From positions 15,743,060 to 15,807,059 of the forward strand of contig OX442314.1 of assembly GCA_949358305.1 (NCBI GenBank): a stretch of DNA of 64,000 bases. The letters run 5' to 3'. The notes under the pieces are model-generated. The model saw only the letters and a program-made list of their open reading frames with translations. It did not search any database and had not been told where the DNA came from. A program made the position numbers and the translations under genes. This DNA is from Strigamia acuminata (taxonomy: Eukaryota > Arthropoda > Chilopoda > Geophilomorpha > Linotaeniidae). Shown here one piece after another: positions 25,601 through 33,149 of this stretch (within the stretch, counting starts at the first letter, position 1; each line of letters opens with the position of its first letter).

Positions 25601-26050
25601 GGTTGCGGGGGACCGCAACAGGCTGCGCGAGATACGAGAGGCGCTGGAGCTGCGCCAAGTGCATTGCCGTTGCAGTGCAGCGACCCGTGCGCAGGGGCAG
25701 CTGGTCACAGTATACAAATGCAAAACAATTGATTGAAATGAAAGAAGAAAAACCTTTTATATAAACGTTTCAGTCTCTTATGGCTGTTCGAATATAATTG
25801 GAAAATGATTTAAAATAAAAAATTTCCCGCATTATTTAAGATTATTTTCCAATAATAGGCATAGGCAGCTCCGGTAGAAAGGGCCCGGTTTCAACACTGA
25901 GGCAGTTTAATGTATCTAAATAATTTTTGTACTTCGATATAAAAGTTTCAAAAGTAAAATATACTTACTACACAGTTTATACTTTATGGACTCTGCTGAT
26001 ACTTGAATAAGAAAAACTGCAAAAACAGCAGTTAGAACTTTGAAAAGCAT
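13687..26050 (-). CDS. Secreted ML-domain (NPC2-like) lipid-binding protein
   Basis: NPC2-like proteins are small secreted beta-sandwich proteins that bind sterols or other lipids; insects have many copies. Four coding exons on the minus strand: 25969-26050, 14088-14210, 13837-14024 and 13687-13773, with GT/AG junctions and matching phases (1, 1, 0), giving 159 codons. Exon 1 encodes MLFKVLTAVFAVFLIQVSA, a typical signal peptide. The mature part has six Cys (YKLC, DPC, GGC, NAC, EPC, VCV), as in the family's three disulfides. It also has the family pattern of GEVLDVKVDPC, then a KRN..VNIGIDFKP strand, and a C-terminal VDVRWQLI....VCVLIPVKI. Intron 1 is about 11.8 kb because it holds a complete LTR retrotransposon; without it the intron would be about 1 kb. 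The coding exons are intact. A family member other than NPC2 itself is equally possible. Confidence 0.92.
14211..14917. other. Downstream part of ML-gene intron 1, left of the retrotransposon
   Basis: AT-rich intron sequence without ORFs. The 18-mer starting AATTCCACCACG near 14431 recurs exactly near 51259. Confidence 0.6.
14918..14921. other. Target-site duplication, left copy (GTAT)
   Basis: GTAT immediately left of the LTR start, matched by GTAT at 25710-25713. A 4-bp duplication is a usual length for gypsy-group integrases. Confidence 0.85.
14922..15544 (-). repeat. 3' LTR of the gypsy-type element
   Basis: 623 bp, TG...CA, preceded by GTAT. Read on the minus strand it carries AATAAA (TTTATT at 15041-15046 on plus), a likely poly(A) signal. 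It is GC-rich relative to its surroundings and contains perfect short palindromes: GGCGGCC/GGCCGCC at 15137-15153 and CGGTTC/GAACCG at 15098-15113. Confidence 0.95.
15545..15558 (-). promoter_or_regulatory. Polypurine tract for plus-strand DNA synthesis
   Basis: On the minus strand CCAGGGGGGGGAAA stands directly against the TG of the 3' LTR, the expected position of a polypurine tract. This fixes the element's orientation. Confidence 0.85.
15565..15642 (+). other. Well-formed intron on the antisense strand of the retrotransposon
   Basis: On the plus strand (antisense to the element) there is a donor AAAG|GTAAGTACG at 15564/15565. The acceptor is TTTTCTTTTTTCAG ending at 15642, preceded by a GTTAACAC branch-site-like word. 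The 78-nt length fits the short introns of the host genes here. Removal joins an open frame running 15341-15564 (no ATG) in frame to 15643-15796, where a stop overlaps an AATAAA at 15792-15797. The upstream open frame lies mostly in the 3' LTR. Splice use and translation are not shown by sequence alone. Confidence 0.45.
15800..16043. other. AT-rich 3' untranslated part of the retrotransposon
   Basis: Between the antisense exon and the third ORF's stop. AT-rich with no element-strand ORF. Contains a second plus-strand AATAAA near 15834. Confidence 0.5.
16044..17309 (-). CDS. Retrotransposon third ORF: zinc-ribbon-like, basic, disordered protein of unknown role
   Basis: 421 codons with an ATG at 17307-17309, in the position after pol where some gypsy elements carry env. 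It is not envelope-like: no signal peptide, no membrane segment, no fusion-peptide-like stretch. Residues 12-34 hold CPVC, 15 residues, then CMNC-GG, a CxxC/CxxC zinc-ribbon-like pair with a CxxCxGxG flavour. About residues 90-260 are rich in Lys, Arg, Pro and Ala, with PPKKRQK resembling a nuclear localisation signal. The C-terminus has a run of six Pro, then a Lys/Ser-rich basic block and an acidic tail. The pattern suggests a nucleic-acid-binding or regulatory accessory protein; this is inference. It starts 221 bp after pol ends, so it probably needs a spliced or separately initiated mRNA. I recognise no homologue. Confidence 0.85.
   Translation of the reverse strand: MENHRNNEWVQCPVCNGFGYITLWNLSRIPCMNCGGDEIVLTDQPLEEWFVMFMTLPGQPIPLHHRHINWMRVRSRAEREKEIADREQARVANATPTEPPKKRQKTATKSVRSQPPPTASTNISTKKPAATTSQKVLRPPHKPFVLKKKAAEETKATVQSTVAPTPHQPPTARPNISEKLLEMRRLVAIENPTLSERSVNTEAKIRYRAKKHADHKDRMAKRDAEKAAHQQLTAPSATITSNAPRALVKKIPAQTEKTPDELRTAWAGQYGPQPIQGIVNLIPTKATAAAIAFPAACQLPQTMFGANTAATPAVIMPPMVGERPTNVVFQGFADPPPVCDNNVVATEATIETAMQIDGAPNEESHTPPPPPPVVPEPKATAVKKKSNKKSRKKLAEEFVDDKTEEEPKTDDTPPTPGKSLQ
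17531..21310 (-). CDS. pol: Retrotransposon Pol polyprotein (protease, RT, RNase H, integrase)
   Basis: The open frame starts just after a TGA at 21311-21313 and overlaps the end of gag in the -1 frame. The first in-frame ATG is near 21226, so normal expression is probably by frameshift as Gag-Pol. Numbering from the GTG at 21239-21241: aspartic protease DSG at 67-69. Reverse transcriptase follows, with CIDFRWLN, FSTLDLTKGYYQI, MPFGLCNAPSAFQ and the YLDD active site at 405-408. RNase H has TDAS at 553, ETDHHAL at 620 and ADALSR at 663. The integrase has a zinc site H793/H800/C830/C833, then D863, D922 and E957. After the integrase core comes a GPY-like region (LEDRFEGPYVITKV) and no chromodomain. 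It is uninterrupted and of normal length for the family. Stop at 17531-17533. Confidence 0.97.
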   Translation of the reverse strand, partial: NVGKRGVAVDRNPRVTDDCALTIVLIPMEEDMEDALFDDISSTEPDPRVVFSTEPEIDHVNVALKTGKSITPLPYIKATLNGLKVTALMDSGATHRYISGGMLKKLNLLHFMTPFLENRVVYTGDRPTRPIGTITLSLKWRGGEIPVTFTVLPSASKFILLGCSWIIENRIVLNLTDREYFFLDFPHDTFPFDDPPSPEELGNAIMDRWDALVAESKSPSVSTADLSQRLLAKSNLSPRQRSQILTLVEKYRHVFSDKAGCHPTLEHPIPTGDAPSFRCKDRPMNPKKAEIYRELVAELLRDGWAEPCEGSYKNPPVIVAKKDGGYRLCIDFRWLNKITIKDVYQMPSISMILACLGGKKFFSTLDLTKGYYQIKLKPSDKKKTAFSTSDGTYQFTRMPFGLCNAPSAFQRMMDQVLGTAQHKWALAYLDDIIIFSDSFEEHLQHLDDILSKLDKNKLTASPSKSFICPEELNFLGFTMSNGGYSPNNDKVEAILNYPTPSSIKQLQRFIGMVGFYAALIPKLSITQKPFFALLKKDTKWEWSEECNVAFEYLKNQLAKGIVLPLPDFARNFTIHTDASGGGLGAVLMQLDDHGALRPVAYASRTLQGAENNYSTTDLECLAVVWAVDKFKPYIEYSEYQVETDHHALRFLMTMENPAGRLARWAMKLQNENFTIKYRKGTDNQVADALSRVSLDNGNPLEGKATLTEIIEPVALAYLTNETDYPMSFENIILQQRADKHLSKLIEWLELDDGQPRPELPKFLEERQYDCTLTRKGMLIIYAPFKTDFFVEEEDLGIGFKIFIPPSLQLAALQLIHDHPMAGHGGVEVTLERLKRVYFWPGMQKEVKLHVASCNRCQRCKPIQRKPKGLMVPTSPKIGRFEKIGIDLIGPLPRTSNRNRFILVVVDYATGWMEATPLRSAKMTAIAPILKRFFSCHGCPRFMLSDNGPQFISDVFQTLCDDAGVVPIKATPYHPQTNLTERVNRNIKIMLRIFTFEHDHWDRCIDQINFALHSAPNVSTGFTPAMLTYGRELRPFWDNRDVSYDTPFDPNRPYDAVRMLVARHRTLIAAALKNKSLAQAKQKTYYDQHRSDDKFEIGDLVLLKTHPLSNAANRYAASLEDRFEGPYVITKVFNNNAYALAKPITLQARGTHNIVKLRRFIPSEEKAEWPILDKEDEEVLENQPVDTGTATILPTPVRPTESGIATKLPTPVKPFGKPKRIKPLLLPQVDSQKPTTARPKPNSDSNRPSRNHVLPIRYRD
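21250..21304 (-). promoter_or_regulatory. -1 ribosomal frameshift signal between gag and pol
   Basis: On the minus strand the heptamer GGGAAAC (21298-21304 on plus) sits in the gag frame as G GGA AAC, the X XXY YYZ form used by known -1 sites such as the simian type-D retrovirus gag-pro site. Seven nt downstream, CGCAGUCG (21283-21290) can pair perfectly with CGACUGCG (21253-21260). Three further G-C/A-U pairs form beyond a single bulged base. The pol frame is the -1 frame and first opens six bases upstream of the slip site, after a TGA at 21311-21313. Confidence 0.85.
21265..22866 (-). CDS. gag: Retrotransposon Gag
   Basis: 533 codons from the ATG at 22864-22866. The frame stays open upstream to 22959 but has no earlier ATG. 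Gag forms the cytoplasmic virus-like particle that packages element RNA. The N-terminal third is acidic and then heptad-like, rich in Leu, Thr and Gln, and may form coiled coil. The centre holds a capsid-like helical region (SKRVKSIGIEAFAGDKTKA, FKFFRGDAATWFSSH, THFRPSDALLLAEI). Near residues 471-483 there is one zinc knuckle, CWGCGGAHFERDC, spaced C-2-C-3-H-4-C and so one residue short of the usual C-2-C-4-H-4-C. The stop TAA at 21265-21267 lies in the loop of the predicted frameshift stem-loop. Confidence 0.93.
   Translation of the reverse strand: MPATRTGKTTWDSPAPNSFTPATDSDLNDSDNNSIASSNDDMSSPKVKLLDQAMLETTCNVFNLVIDDMTTYEVWEDTLLKVADHLVELQDKSDSTMRQLTQTRTEFGDISDRLTHALQELDSAKLSNESLLKMIASQKAIVDSVVAAGQSNLRAQSAISNTISPTVTTPNSGSSTGSTPTTGNPLFLAWGEKFLHKTDQAMPAPRPMDEVELSKRVKSIGIEAFAGDKTKAKSFLIDLKRSLRFALPYLNQVLAEHLFKFFRGDAATWFSSHAKTNWEEFEHEFITHFRPSDALLLAEIAKTQQLSHESATQVVIRLEKLYAQLTIPVHESQQIQKVLAILRPAAKNMVANAINLENTWASLRKACIATEAAIINQETVTNAAIIEAAKTETVTPIQKSNQQMVTIPNAAGGDKPKFVPFGLRNPNNRTLFPAPKNAAIAATKAAEGNEKALVPSNRLKDYATKPRVGGCWGCGGAHFERDCPLKVEAAKAAMETIAAAQHSMMQAMLAANEFGGWPEMSGNEESQSTETPE
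22867..25066 (-). other. Long leader of the retrotransposon, with antisense coding-like ORFs
   Basis: About 2.2 kb separates gag from the primer site, unusually long. The part 22960-23430 is AT-rich; 23430-24830 is richer in GC. No good ORF runs in the element direction. On the plus strand, short frames look protein-like: an ATG at 23443 with a Lys/Arg-rich start, a frame about 23560-23760 ending at a GTAAGA donor, and frames at about 24130-24330 and 24280-24368. An ATG at 24372 starts another, then comes a frame ending TAATGG at 24580-24584, whose stop overlaps an ATG (24583) that opens 74 codons. They may be exons or a decayed captured gene. I recognise no family. Confidence 0.45.
22995..23009 (-). 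promoter_or_regulatory. Second polypurine-like tract next to gag
   Basis: On the minus strand CCAGGGGGGGGAA followed by GTGAC repeats the sequence of the 3' polypurine tract and LTR start, less two bases. It could act as a central polypurine tract or be a recombination scar. Confidence 0.45.
25067..25082 (-). promoter_or_regulatory. Primer-binding site, resembling tRNA-Pro type
   Basis: On the minus strand, four bases (ATTG) after the 5' LTR, the sequence TGGGCCCGTCCAGGAT begins with TGG. It resembles the tRNA-Pro site TGGGGGCTCGTCCGGGAT with a 2-nt gap and two substitutions. Position is right; the tRNA identity is tentative. Confidence 0.55.
25087..25709 (-). repeat. 5' LTR of the gypsy-type element
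   Basis: 623 bp, no difference from the left copy detected by eye. Followed by GTAT at 25710-25713. The AATAAA on the minus strand lies at 25206-25211. It should hold the element promoter, but I cannot place a TATA box or initiator with confidence. Confidence 0.95.
25710..25713. other. Target-site duplication, right copy (GTAT)
   Basis: GTAT directly after the right LTR. It marks the empty-site sequence in intron 1 of the ML-domain gene. Confidence 0.85.
25714..25968. other. Start of ML-gene intron 1, right of the retrotransposon
   Basis: Normal AT-rich intron sequence between the exon 1 donor (GTAAGT, first base 25968 on the minus strand) and the right target duplication. Confidence 0.7.
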
Positions 26051-27644
26051 GTCGTATTTTGGAAGAGAAATTCGAGAGGATGCAATGATCTTGTGGTTCT
26101 GTCAGTTCGATTAAAACAGATGCTGATATTATACTGATCATTATCAATTCCTGCACAAAGTTCGGTTGGGTTCATGTTTTGTTTCGAGGGGTTCTACAGC
26201 ATGGTATCCTTTCAACTCACGTGTAAAGTTCATAAACAAATAAATTTATTCTCAAGTAGAAAACTTACACTGATAATAGCAGCATTCTGTATTTTCTCGT
26301 TAATGATATATACACAAAAAGGTTTAACTTAAACCCTCCAAAAAAACAACTTTTCAACTAAATATCATTTTATTCTATCAAATTAAAAAAGAAAAAAAAA
26401 AGAAAAAATCGTACGACTTCTAGAAATCTAATTTTCTCATTTTCGCTAAACTTTAAAATTCAAAAGCAAAACCATGTAGGCATACTTTCGATATGTTTCT
26501 TCTTATTAACAATATTAACTGTAAATTGTCGAAAATAAAAATAAAACAAAACGCACTTTCTTCGTGATGCAATGCAATGCAATCAACATTCGTTTTTTTT
26601 TAACTCTCTCAATTTCCTCAGCCTGCTGAGTTAAAGGGGAAATGAAACATTTTCGTATTGTGTAATAGATAATTGGCATATTTCTTTTTACTAGCTTTAC
26701 AAGTAGATAGGCCATTCCTACACTATTTAAAATAAAATTAATAAATAATATTCCTTCTAGAAACAAACAAATAAATAATTGGCTTATCCTTTTGTTCCGT
26801 TAATATTTACATTCGCCATTTTTTTTAAAAAAAAAAGTAAATCAAAGGAAAAAACACATTAAAAAGGGGGAGAAATAAACAAGAAATAGTAAGTACCTCC
26901 TTGAAATGCAGACATTTACAAAAGCAAATATTTCACCTGGAAGAAGTATTTTTTGTATAAAACTTTCTATTCAAAACAATACATCGATACAGTGGATTCA
27001 CTTTTCCACTTACTTCCTGTAGGCTTAAAGGATTGTCCTAAATTTCCTATTGCACAACGAATACAACATACATGGAATTGCCAAGGATAAGTCTACCTCT
27101 CTTTAGGCCTAACGATTTTTCCATGGAATCCAACTTCCAATTATCATTTTACATTTTTACGCCAATTTTTACAATAGGAATCGGAAGAAATGTTTTCCAT
27201 ACTAATAAAACCACCATTTTTTTTAGAAGTAAACTGTTTTTTTTCTTTTCTGATAATTTTTTTTCCCCAAAGATTAAAAAAAAAATAAGAAATCCACATT
27301 GATTACATTATACTGTACAGTGGCCAGAGCACAGTTAAAACTCTATCACAGTTCTTGCATGTGGTGTATGTAGGAGATTTTTGGAATTTACAATCCCTTT
27401 GACAAAACGACAAGAAAAATAAAAATTCAAAGCGATTTAAAACAAAAAAAAATATTACTTAAGCGCTTCTAACTAATCATCAACAGCACTTAAAACAGTA
27501 TTGGCATGTTCGAATAACCTTTTGTCCAATTTCTAAATCATCATTCACACTAAACTTCAGGTTCATACAAAATTATAAAAAAAATGCACAAAAAAGGACG
27601 CAAGGGCTTAAAACACTTTGTACATGTATGTATAGAGTCAGATC
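26051..27644. other. ML-gene upstream region and probable CRIM1-like 3' UTR
   Basis: The left part should contain the ML-domain gene's promoter. The right part lies downstream of the CRIM1-like stop codon and is probably its 3' UTR. Minus-strand AATAAA words occur, for example near 26370. The 83-codon ORF at 26515-26766 is AT-rich and not convincing. No repeat or RNA gene recognised. Confidence 0.45.
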
Positions 27645-30600
27645 TCATACCACATTTTTAACAGGAGCTACATATGTGTTTACAGGTGCCATGTAAGGCT
27701 TTGTGTACTCGTTTTCATTGGCACATTTATTTTTCTCTAAACAGAGAGACCCGTTTGACGAGAGAAAAGGAGTCATTGCGCCCTGAAACTCTAAGTTCGT
27801 CGACTTAGGTCGTGGCTTTAAACGTGCAATTTTCAATTCTTGTTCTTTGTACCGCAGTTGACGCCGTTGCTTGAACAGCAAACACAGCAGCATGGTGATA
27901 ATAACCAGTAGCACAATCACAATTACGCAGCAAACTATGACTGCCATCAGACTAAGTTGCTGTGGATGCGTGTGAATTTTAAAAGTGTCATCTGCTAAAT
28001 TAAACAAAAATACTGTTTAGTGCATTTGGATAATAGAAAAAACACAACTTTTTTTGTTTTTTGTTTTATCTAACCTTCTTCTCCAGGAAACACATCGTTA
28101 TCGTCTAAGTAAGTAATAACAGGAGTGGATTTTTCCAATTTCGGAATCATGGATACATCGGTTCTTTTCGGAATTTTGCCTAGCACAAAACAAAGCGGTT
28201 AAATCACGTCAAATTTTTATTTCATTTAAAGCTTACTGGCACAAACTGGACAGCATTCTCCCTCGATATGGATAGGATTATCACAATCAACAGAGCACTG
28301 GTTTTCAGTGCATTTAATGCGCCCACTTAAACACATGCAGTGTACGCATTCACTCGTATTCCATCTCTCACCGTTGTTATAAATTCGATCGTCGCTTTCA
28401 CACCTCAGCGACGGAACCTTTTTGTCTACACAAACAATAAACAGATTAACAATACGGACGTCAACTAATCAATTTGAATACAGAATACACACCCAAACAA
28501 ATAGGACAACACTGATTTTTCCTCAAAACTGGTCTATCACACGTCGGATGAGGGCAGGAATCCGAGAAACACTTAATTTTTCCGTGTTGACAAGTACAAC
28601 TTTGACAAATACTCGCTCTCCACGAATTGCCGTGTTGATAGGCAGTTCGTTCGTCGTCCGAGTAACACGTTGGTTTGTTAACATTCGATTCGGTATGCGC
28701 GGGTTCCGCAATTAAACCTTAAATTAAAAAAATACACCAAAAAAATAAACAACAACGAAATAAATCGGACAAAAAAATGTTATTAATGTACCAGTGCACG
28801 AAGCACAACATTCTGCTTGTTTTTTCACTGGTTTTGGACAAGGTGTGGGTGCGCATTGCTGCGTATTGCACAACACTCTCCCCTCGTGACAAATGCATCG
28901 CGTGCACGAGTCCATATCCCACGTTTCTCCTTCTACGTAATGATGTCCATCAATTGCTTGGCACACCGTCATCATGGGAACAGCAACCGACACGTCATCT
29001 GCATCAAAAGAATATGCTACCAATCAAAAAGTAATAATTAAAAGTACTTAAAGTTTTTAATTACCCAAACATTGTGGACAGCAATCTTCGGCAGTGACAG
29101 ACGGGTGTTCGCACCTGGGTACTGGGCACGAAATGAGAGCGCACATTTCCTGGCCGTCGTGACAGTAGCACACTCGACAACCGTCGTGCCACGTCTCTCC
29201 TTCATCGTATTGTTGGCCCTCGGTGCTGTAACACGCGGTTCTGTCTGATAAACGAATCGATCGTGCTGTCGTCACCATGGAAACTAAAGTTGTGGACGCG
29301 GTGGTGGGAATTTCCTCGTGAACTGATAAATATTCAATAGTTGAACAAGCAAGATTTTTATTTACCAATTTGATTTCATACCGGTTTTGCATTTGCAAAT
29401 GGGACAGTCCCTGCCGTCAGTGAGAAACCCGAGTGGACACTTGCGGTTGCATCCCTTCAACTTCTTGCAGCGACTGCATTTGCATACAGGACATCCATTC
29501 TTGTTCAATTTGTAGCCATGGTTACAGTATTTTTTGCAATCAATAAGACGTTGACAGTCGCTTTCTTCTTGGGCACATTGACAAATCTCTTGTCCATTAA
29601 CATCTTGTGAATAGCCATTTAGACAGTTTAAATTGCAGTCCTCTGCAAAGATTGCGTAATTTAGCATTTAAAAAAATTGCTCAACTCCTAATTAATTACC
29701 TAATTTGCATTTGCACTCGTAGCAACCGTTCTCGTTCTTTTTCAATCCAGCAGCGCATTGTATGGAACAATTGTCGACTGATGGGCAATCTGGAGGAATA
29801 GTAACCTCAGTCTGTGTATGGTCTAGAAATTATTTTTTACAAAAAAAAATAAACAAAAAAATAAATAAATAAAACAAAAACATAAACATAAACATAAACA
29901 TAAACAAAAATAAATAAAACTTAATAAAATAAATAAAAATCAAAGAAAAAAAATCAAAAAAAGACCACTTTCCCACTAAAACTCCTTCTATTTTCAAAAA
30001 ATATTTCCTCGATGTGAAGAAAATCTTACCGGGACACACGAAACAACATTGGCCGGGGATTTTCACTGGATGAGGACAAGCAGAATGACACATCTCGGCT
30101 TGACAGTGAACCTGCCCATTTTCACACTCGCACGAAGTGCAGTAGTCGTCTTCCTTCCACCTTTCAGTGTTATTGTAAAACCTTCCAGTGCTTGTAACAC
30201 AACCTTGAATCAAACAGAATGACTAAGTAGACAGAATCGACTCATTTACTATAATTACATTTCATGCGAATCGCAACACTTTTCGAGTATTAATCTTTAA
30301 TACTTTTAATCAAAGAATTCCATTTCTCGAACCAATATGAAAACATTTTCTCTCTTTAACGATTTTTAATTAAATTCCAACCAAAATATTTAATTTGCAT
30401 ATTAAACTTACATTTTACTTCTTTTAAACGAGCTACCGTATAATTAGCATCAAATTACGAGACAAAATGTCAAAAGTAAAATATGTTAATAAAACATACA
30501 TTTACTTTTTACATTTTAAATCATTCCAAACTTCAAGAGAAAAAAATAAAATAAATTGTCAAGAAAAAAAGACCTAACTTCCTTAAATCGAATCAAAAAT

Positions 30601-33149
30601 CAAAACGCGAACGCCCAATTAATCTAAAACTTTAAACACGCACTCACCTATGCACGCAGGACAACATTCTCCTTCAGGAATTTCAATCCTGCCACAATCC
30701 GGCAACGGCTTGCATTCAGCGCTCTCACATAATGTCACTCCATCTTTGCAATCACACTTCTGACATTTGTTTTTCTTCCATGTGTGTCCGTTGGGAAACT
30801 CTTGTCCCTCAAAATTACATCGCAATTCGGTTTCTGTGTCCAAAGAGAAAACAAAACCAACATTTCAACAGAAATAATCATTACACGAAATCTAAAAAAT
30901 TCAACAACAAAAATTTAAAAAAAGTTAAAAAAAAATAAAAAAAATGAAATAAACGTTGACCTTGATTTAATTTCATCACTGACAGAATGATAACTTCATT
31001 CAATCTGTGTAAATTATTATTCTAATAAATTCTAAGTGCCAATCGTCCTAGATTTTACTCATTATCATTTAAATGTACACCACACTCACCATTAATACAC
31101 TTGTAGACAGCGCAGCATTTACCAGGCTTGTCTTCAGCTTGTTGTTCCAACTTGACTTGAAAACCCTTCTGGCATTCGGGTGGCGAACATGGCGAACAAG
31201 CACAACTAACAATAATTAATTGGAACTGAGTTGTTTGAGCACAGATAACAAACACAAAAATTGCACAAAACAAAATAAAATTCTATTTTACATTATTTTT
31301 TTTTTCATTTTTATAAGCATTTTTAATTTTTAATTTACCCACGAGACACGCTGCAGCATTTGTCAGACAGAACGAGTTTCGGTAACATGTAACTATCGTC
31401 AGGACACACTTCCTCTACGGGACATTTAACATTCTCGCATCCATCTGCAAAATAAAAAAAAATAAAAAAATTTATGTTTTTCAGTATCAACATAAATCAA
31501 AAATTCATCCAATCATCAAAAAAAAATTTAATAACACACCCAATAAGTAATTTTTCATAACCTCAATTTTTGCCCAACCTCTTTCATTAACAACCTTCTA
31601 CAACAATCTTTTTTTCAGTCTTAAATATATTGATAATAGAATGATGGATGAGTGGATGAAATGACAGCTAGTCATGAACTCTCATAACCTATACTTTGAG
31701 TCAAGTTCAGTTGGAAAAAAAAAATAAGTAGAACTCCCATTTGATTTGTGGTTTTATTTTATTGGTCACTAGATACCAAACATGCCGCTGGTATTTTCAG
31801 AGCACTTAATAAGACAAATCTTCCCACGAGACGATCAAACAAGGATTTAATGCGTATTACATCTCTCAACTAATTCGAACAAAAACTTTGATAGGTCGAA
31901 TCATTTCTGCGACTCTCTGTGAAGATAAAATAAACATAAAACTTATTTTCTTTAAATATTTTATCGCAACGATAACTAAGTGTTTATTGCTTTACAACAC
32001 GCCAGCGAGCTGTTCTGTGACAAGAGAACGTTTAAAACTCTCATCTCATTTGCCATTGATTAAGGGCGCAGAAAAGAAAGGGTTTATTTCTATTATATGA
32101 ATAAAAGAAAATTGAAGTCTGCAATTAATTTGGTCCAACAGTTTAATCGCAAGAGAAGATTAAGAACAGAAAAGACAAATTAATCAAACTGATTTGTTTT
32201 TCCTGTCATTAATTTCGCCATTAATATGCGATAGGAACTTAAAAAAGTAAAAAAATAATTTCAACAACAATAATAAAACTCTACCCCGAGAAAATTCTTT
32301 CTTTTCGTCCAACCCACATCAATTAATGATTCTTTCACTCAATAATTGAAATCATCAAAAACTACACCTCAAACTTCACAAGAAAATTGAACAACATAAA
32401 AAATTAAAATTAAAAAAAAAAATAAGCCAACTGTCTAAACCTTTTCATCATATCTCATTACATGATGGATGATGTTTCTTTGAAAATCCCCTTCCATTCA
32501 ACGCCAACAAATCCTAGTCCACCTGACTTAGAAATTCAAAATCATTCTCTCAACCTTTCACCATAGTGACATTGATCAATACATGAATCCATGCAAAAAT
32601 TTATGATGTTGGCGGAAAACTTGTGCAGTCAAAAGAAAGAAATAAATAAAAAAAATATTTAAAAAAAAGCAAACTTGTTTCATTTTCGTTTGTATGTTTG
32701 CAGCTGTTTTGCAAACAGGTGAAACCCCATACATTTCTCTGAGTCATCAGTTGCAACTTTTACTTCTTCCCTGCTCAAATCAAAACCGACTTTCTATTCC
32801 ATTCAATTAAAAATACATACAGTAGCCCCACCGTCTCGTCTTCCCGATTCAACCCAACTAACTTATGCAATCGTGTCTAAAGTAGAACAGACAAGAACTA
32901 ACTGAATTAGAATCGAGCATCGACTAAGAATAATGGCGTGTCACATTTAATGACACACACACACTTTTTGGACACAACTGTGTGAAAACAAATGAAGCAA
33001 ACCATCCACATGAAAATGAAATCGAATTAAATTCGATAGAAAACAAAAGTAAAAATGAGAAAAAGAATGCAGTCTTCCGGAGTTAACTTACCTTCAACTT
33101 GACCATGCACAACAAGCAAGGCGAACACAAGCGACAGTAACGTATACAT
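27645..33149 (-). CDS. crim1: CRIM1-like cysteine-rich transmembrane protein
   Basis: CRIM1 proteins are type I membrane proteins whose chordin-type VWC repeats bind BMP-family ligands. Thirteen coding exons on the minus strand: 33092-33149, 31339-31444, 31090-31205, 30648-30833, 30030-30203, 29700-29822, 29382-29642, 29065-29322, 28792-28998, 28493-28717, 28237-28425, 28075-28179 and 27645-27991. They sum to 784 residues. Order: signal peptide (MYTLLSLVFALLVVHG), a Cys-rich module (exons 2-3), two VWC repeats, antistasin-like repeats (exons 6-7, with GFLTDGRDCPICKC), four VWC repeats with CxxCxC and CCPxC signatures. Then come a stalk, a membrane helix in the last exon (about LSLMAVIVCCVIVIVLLVIIT) and a basic tail. 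Nearly all introns are phase 1, usual for shuffled extracellular modules. Repeat order matches vertebrate CRIM1, but I find no IGFBP domain, and the protein is shorter than the vertebrate one (over 1000 residues). The acceptor of the last exon could be 3 bases further right. Confidence 0.93.
29881..29905. repeat. CATAAA microsatellite
   Basis: Four tandem copies of CATAAA in the CRIM1-like gene intron, within a longer run of AAAC/AAAT words. Confidence 0.85.
31445..33091. other. Intron 1 of the CRIM1-like gene
   Basis: A 1.65-kb AT-rich intron between the signal-peptide exon and the first Cys-rich exon. I looked for a Cys-dense phase-1 exon that could encode an IGFBP module and saw none. The plus-strand ORF at 31888-32100 is not convincing. 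Confidence 0.55.

Larger units (their letters stand above)
14922..25709 (-). mobile_element. Complete Ty3/gypsy-type LTR retrotransposon, 10,788 bp
   Basis: Two 623-bp direct repeats (14922-15544 and 25087-25709) beginning TG and ending CA flank an internal region read on the minus strand. GTAT precedes the left LTR (14918-14921) and follows the right one (25710-25713), giving a 4-bp target duplication. On the minus strand the order is 5' LTR (25087-25709), primer site, 2.1-kb leader, gag, pol, a third ORF, polypurine tract, 3' LTR (14922-15544). Pol has the order protease, reverse transcriptase, RNase H, integrase, which is the Ty3/gypsy order (copia has integrase before RT). By eye the LTRs are identical and the three main ORFs are uninterrupted, so the insertion is probably recent. 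I do not assign it to a clade. Confidence 0.97.
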
